Virus record (IMG/VR): IMGVR_UViG_3300035698_007796
Location: 1 to 31,868 of that record
Length of the DNA stretch: 31,868 bases
Source of the DNA: a virus
Reading direction: 5' to 3' (one strand)
Every line of letters starts with the position of its first letter. The stretch's first letter is position 1. The notes beneath the pieces are model-generated. The model did not search any database. It was not told the DNA's origin and saw only the letters and a program-made list of their open reading frames with translations. The position numbers and the translations under genes were made by a program. Positions 28,976-31,868 of the stretch are shown here, piece by piece.

Positions 28976-29834
28976 CTCAATCACAAATCTGGAGTTAAAT
29001 TTACTACCATACCCGGTTTATGGAAGCCCTAAAATTGATGGGTTCCGCTGCGTTATAGATGATATCCCTAAAACAAGTTCTATGAAACCAGTAGCTAATC
29101 CATTTGTAATGCAGGAGTTAGCTATCCCGGAACTCAATGGTTTAGATGGTGAACTTGCTGTGGGTAATCCAGATGATCCAAATTCTTTTAACATTTCAAC
29201 TGGTCCCCTTCGGAGACATTATGGAGAACCAGATTTTCATTTCTATGTCTTCGACAATTTTTTACTTGGCGAGTATACCTATGAATACCGCTGGCTAAAG
29301 TATGATCTTTCATACCTTACTAAATACCCCCGAGTAATTGTTTTAAGTCAAATTGCTTTGTGGACTCCTGGAGCAGTAATACAATATGAAACAGCTTGCA
29401 CACTTGCTGGTTACGAGGGTGCTATGATTCGTACAGCTGGGGGTAAATACAAACAAGGGAGAGCTACGTTTAATGAAATGAACATCTTTAAAAGAAAGCC
29501 ATTTGTTGATACCGAAGGTGTGATTGTTGGATTTACTGAGCAGCAAACTAATCTTAACGAAAAGTACACAGATGAGATGGGTTTGACTAAGCGAGCAAGT
29601 AACCAAGAAAATAAAGTTGGTGCTGGTACGCTTGGTAATTTTATCCTAAAAAGTAAGGAATGGGAAAAGACTTTTGCTTGTGGTGGTGGAAAATTAAAGC
29701 ACGATAAACGGAAGGAAATCTGGGATAACAGGGATAAATATCTCGGTAAAACTGTAACATTTAAGTATCAAAAACACGGAAGTATTAAGGCTCCCCGGAG
29801 TCCAATATTTCTTAAATTCCACGCAACCATATAG
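28947..29834 (+). CDS. ATP-dependent DNA ligase
   Basis: 295 residues, short like phage ligases of the T7/Chlorella-virus class. Motif I is SPKIDGFR with catalytic Lys29. Then LDGE (66-69), FYVFD (99-103, motif III), EGAMIR (157-162, motif IV) and NIFKRK (179-184, motif V). An OB-fold follows, containing EGVIVGFTE and ending with KYQKHGSIKAPRSPIFLKF (motif VI region). It seals nicks during phage replication, repair or recombination. It is the only clear replication enzyme in the window. SD GGAGGAG lies inside the preceding gene. Confidence 0.95.
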   Translation: MKRPLKAPNNSITNLELNLLPYPVYGSPKIDGFRCVIDDIPKTSSMKPVANPFVMQELAIPELNGLDGELAVGNPDDPNSFNISTGPLRRHYGEPDFHFYVFDNFLLGEYTYEYRWLKYDLSYLTKYPRVIVLSQIALWTPGAVIQYETACTLAGYEGAMIRTAGGKYKQGRATFNEMNIFKRKPFVDTEGVIVGFTEQQTNLNEKYTDEMGLTKRASNQENKVGAGTLGNFILKSKEWEKTFACGGGKLKHDKRKEIWDNRDKYLGKTVTFKYQKHGSIKAPRSPIFLKFHATI

Positions 29835-29837
29835 CCC

Positions 29838-29857
29838 AGAAAGGTCAATAATCGACC
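29838..29857. repeat. Dispersed palindrome copy
   Basis: AGAAAGGTCAATAATCGACC, one mismatch in the right arm, 4 bases after the ligase stop codon. Confidence 0.65.
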
Positions 29858-29885
29858 GTACGACTTAAACTAAGGGAGGGGAAAT

Positions 29886-30308
29886 ATGAAATTAGATAAG
29901 TTGTTTAATGAGTTCCTGAAAAAAGAAGAAAAAAGTATGAAATATGCTAAAGAACGAGCTTGGGTCTTTTTTGAGCATGAGGAAGAGATAGAAAGAGTAT
30001 TTAAAATTCTTGCTGAAGAAGGTATAGTAGCTGAACCTGTTATAAACTCTTGTGGGGACTTATACATAAGAATTTTGGTAGAAAGTTCTATGCAAGTAAG
30101 TTATATAACTGATTTGATTGTATTAGAAACAGATGAAATTGGACTTGAATGGCTCAATGTTACTCGAGAACCGGGAGAGGTTAGAATTTACCAGTCTTGG
30201 ACTAAACTAAATTCTGATTTATGTTTTATAATCTCTGTCAAAAACGATACCTGCAAGAGGGTTATAGTTGGGAAAAAATCTACACCAATTTATAGGACTA
30301 TTTGTTAG
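29886..30308 (+). CDS. Hypothetical protein, 140 residues
   Basis: N-terminal charged helix (LFNEFLKKEEKSMKYAKERAW), then alpha/beta with EEEIERVFKILAEEGIVAEP and beta strands to the end (RIYQSWTKL, CFIISVKN). Leader AAACTAAGGGAGGGG carries a strong SD. No family recognised. Confidence 0.55.
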   Translation: MKLDKLFNEFLKKEEKSMKYAKERAWVFFEHEEEIERVFKILAEEGIVAEPVINSCGDLYIRILVESSMQVSYITDLIVLETDEIGLEWLNVTREPGEVRIYQSWTKLNSDLCFIISVKNDTCKRVIVGKKSTPIYRTIC

Positions 30309-30317
30309 GAGATATAA

Positions 30318-30752
30318 ATGACAAAAGCAATTAAGTTACCTGATAGTACACCAGAAGAACGGGCTTTGTATATAGAACTGGCTAAGAAATTTGGATTGAA
30401 GATAGCTAGAACTGTAGAAGCAATCCCTGGAGAAGTAAAAATTATTAAAATAGAAAGCTTTTGTTTTTTGTGTGAAACCACTACAGCTGAGTATATTAGG
30501 TTGCTTAAGTATACAGATAATACTTGGAAACATGATATAGCTGTATCAGAAGAGGAGGCAGGAGAGATACCAGAACTAGATACACACAAAAGCAATGTAG
30601 GATGCTGTCCTAATTGTGAAAGTTTTCTTATGGCAAAAGATAAGCTAGATCTTGTTAAAATGATTACAAGGTATAGCTCAAATGCTCTTATTAATTTAGG
30701 AGTTAAAAAAGCACTTGAAGATATGCGGAAGGGAAAGAAGAAAAATGAGTAG
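30318..30752 (+). CDS. Hypothetical protein with two CxxC knuckles
   Basis: 144 residues. CFLCETT (about 49-55) and CCPNCESF (about 95-102) probably form one zinc site with an insert of 40 residues. The N-terminal helix (STPEERALYIELAKKFGLKI) and C-terminal helix (LINLGVKKALEDMRKGKKK) flank it. The stop overlaps the next gene by 8 bases. No family recognised. Confidence 0.6.
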   Translation: MTKAIKLPDSTPEERALYIELAKKFGLKIARTVEAIPGEVKIIKIESFCFLCETTTAEYIRLLKYTDNTWKHDIAVSEEEAGEIPELDTHKSNVGCCPNCESFLMAKDKLDLVKMITRYSSNALINLGVKKALEDMRKGKKKNE

Positions 30753-30918
30753 AGAAATCACTTTAGATATGATAGCAAAAGACATGGAGCAAGATGCAGA
30801 GGACTTTGATGGTACACCTTTTACTGGAAAGAATGTAGGAGAGTATTTTGGGAAACATGGGGCAGCTATTGCTGCATTGGCTGCTATAGTAAAAACACTT
30901 ATACCTAAGGAGGAGTAA
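30745..30918 (+). CDS. Conserved phage miniprotein (FxGKNVGEYFGxxGAAIAALA type)
   Basis: 57 residues from ATG at 30745, preceded by GGGAAAGAAGAAAA. ITLDMIAKDMEQDAEDFDG (5-23) and VGEYFGKHGAAIAALAAIV (31-49) match a small helical family I know from other phages and, less often, bacteria, without an assigned function. Confidence 0.7.
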   Translation: MSREITLDMIAKDMEQDAEDFDGTPFTGKNVGEYFGKHGAAIAALAAIVKTLIPKEE

Positions 30919-30924
30919 TATAAA

Positions 30925-31116
30925 ATGGCTATTTCAAAAAGAATGCTAACAAAATGGAGAAAAGAGGCATTACAAGCTAAGAATAGAATAAAAGGAACTA
31001 GAGGTAAAATAAAAGGGCCTGTAGATGGTGGAGAAGAAACTAAATTAGTTTGGGCTGATCGTATTCTTCTCTTAACTCAGGAGCTCATTGACCAACTTTT
31101 AGTAATGGAGGATTAG
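30925..31116 (+). CDS. Small basic helical phage protein
   Basis: 63 residues. ISKRMLTKWRKEALQAKNRI (3-22) is a basic amphipathic helix, followed by a Gly-rich loop and an LVWADRILLLTQELIDQLL helix. The first segment recurs in other phage genomes in my recollection. SD AAGGAGG. Function unknown. Confidence 0.6.
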   Translation: MAISKRMLTKWRKEALQAKNRIKGTRGKIKGPVDGGEETKLVWADRILLLTQELIDQLLVMED

Positions 31117-31296
31117 ATGATCGAGTACAAAGAAGGGCATAATTGTCCAAAATGCGCTAAGGGAGTTTTAGAATACCCACCTGTAGAAAACTGTAGTTGT
31201 CATATATGTCCTCCGTGTAGTGCTTGTGTAAACAATTTACTTACGTGTTCTGTATGTGGGTGGACTGAGGAGGAAGCAGATGGATTGGAAATTTAA
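31117..31296 (+). CDS. Conserved zinc-ribbon phage miniprotein (CPKC..GVLEYPPVENCSCH)
   Basis: 59 residues. Start ATG 31117 directly after the previous stop (TTAG-ATG) with SD GGAGG; stop 31294-31296. NCPKCAKGVLEYPPVENCSC (9-28), HICPPCSACVNN and TCSVCGW supply at least nine Cys arranged as two ribbons. I recognise this CPKCxKGxLEYPPVENCSCH pattern as common in phage early regions. Function unknown. Confidence 0.75.
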   Translation: MIEYKEGHNCPKCAKGVLEYPPVENCSCHICPPCSACVNNLLTCSVCGWTEEEADGLEI

Positions 31297-31447
31297 ACAA
31301 TTAGCTACATATAATGCAGAAGTACAAAGAGGTATTGTACACACAAAAGACTGGACTGAAAAAATGAAAGTGCATCAAGATAAATACAATAATATGAGAT
31401 TAGAACACTTTAAAACAAAGGAGATAAAATTTGTCGACGATAGCTAA
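31280..31447 (+). CDS. Conserved phage miniprotein (WKFKQLATYNAEVxRGIVHT)
   Basis: 55 residues from ATG at 31280, with GAGGAGG ahead, overlapping the previous gene by 17 bases. FKQLATYNAEVQRGIVHTKD (5-24) and WTEKMKVHQDKYN are a conserved pair in my recollection of phage genomes. Helical. Function unknown. Overlaps the TTG start of the last gene. Confidence 0.65.
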   Translation: MDWKFKQLATYNAEVQRGIVHTKDWTEKMKVHQDKYNNMRLEHFKTKEIKFVDDS

Positions 31448-31838
31448 TGTTTGGTTTGATGAGTGTAAGAAATTGGAAATGGATGAAGCAATCTTTCTTA
31501 GAGTTGCTAACAAAACGGAGCAGATAGAGCTCTCAAATGCACTCGAAAAAGAGCGTGACATTTTTGCTGTTATTGATCCAGTTCATGCGAGTCAAATGCT
31601 TATAAACAAAACCCTAAAAGATATGAAGCAGTATGTTGTAGTGGAACGTAAATACAGAACTCCATTTACAGCCTTCTTTAAAGATACTGCCGGTAAGTTA
31701 TCTAAGATTTCTGTTGACCCTGAGAGACATAGGATGATTAAGCTAATGATAAAAGATGGGAAAGATAGGCATGAAGTTGAGGATACATTAAACGGACTAA
31801 CTGATGAGGAGGTGAGTGAGTTTTACCCTGAAAAATAA
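31431..31838 (+). CDS. Hypothetical protein, TTG start, paralogue-like to 24795-25271
   Basis: 135 residues. TTG at 31431 is placed by AAGGAG seven bases before it; no ATG is near. AIFLRVANKTEQIELSNALEKERDIF (split, about 20-45) forms helices. AFFKDTAGKLSKI and RMIKLMIKDGKDRHEV (about 102-117) parallel MFIKDDKGNW and RMLGLMVKDGRTDNEI in the protein at 24795. The C-terminal part may be a helix-turn-helix. The 30 bases after it hold only an AT-rich start of the next leader. Confidence 0.6.
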   Translation: MSTIANVWFDECKKLEMDEAIFLRVANKTEQIELSNALEKERDIFAVIDPVHASQMLINKTLKDMKQYVVVERKYRTPFTAFFKDTAGKLSKISVDPERHRMIKLMIKDGKDRHEVEDTLNGLTDEEVSEFYPEK

Positions 31839-31868
31839 ATCGCATAGTGGTAAAATAAAGGTTGCAAT

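Noticed and set aside
1-31868. tRNA genes, rRNA, insertion sequences, integrase and attachment sites
   Set aside because: No cloverleaf, transposase, recombinase or flanking target duplication was seen by reading; a dedicated scan was not possible.

Overview
This window is part of an AT-rich double-stranded DNA phage or prophage genome. No host gene is visible. The head and tail genes match the P22-type short-tailed (podovirus) plan: P22-like portal, scaffold-position protein, P22-like coat, gp4-like and gp10-like tail accessory factors, then a long fibre gene running off the left edge. A P22-type tail, strong Shine-Dalgarno sites and a consensus sigma-54 promoter suggest a Gram-negative host that has RpoN. 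The species cannot be told from the sequence. No integrase, DNA polymerase or lysis gene is recognisable here, so lifestyle is undecided.

Left arm (1-20306, all on the minus strand, read right to left). It starts with a small leader gene, a terminase small-subunit candidate, an HNH-AP2 homing endonuclease and a second HNH/zinc protein. Then come virion or fibre-like proteins, the large terminase, a KTSC-domain protein, the portal, two small genes that share a duplicated segment, and a capsid-staple-like protein. The scaffold, coat, a decoration or fibre-like protein, small genes, gp4-like, gp10-like and the fibre follow. Most genes are coupled by TAATG or ATGA overlaps. Several intercistronic gaps instead hold RNA structures. 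Three of these (6019-6070, 12513-12557, 19524-19593) fold into the same three-way junction with covarying stems.

Control region (20307-21314). It is non-coding between divergent operons. It holds a leftward sigma-70-like promoter, tandem 12-bp repeats, two identical near-palindromes, paired inverted and direct repeats, and a full-consensus sigma-54 promoter (21149-21164) aimed at the right arm. A leader with a hairpin and a boxA-like/TTGACA element follows the promoter.

Right arm (21315-31838, all plus strand). It is an early-type operon of more than 30 short, tightly packed genes. Many are Cys-rich zinc-ribbon miniproteins, two are small membrane proteins, and one is a clear ATP-dependent DNA ligase. 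A strong intrinsic terminator after the second gene is followed by a 660-bp non-coding segment with nested inverted repeats concentric on an AT-rich core, which is a candidate replication origin. Two near-identical promoters restart transcription at 22753 and 27234. One gene (23095-23308) is broken by a single-base frame error in an A6 run.

A palindromic motif, AGAAAGGTCAAWWWTTGAC, recurs in gaps of both arms and may be a phage-wide regulatory site.
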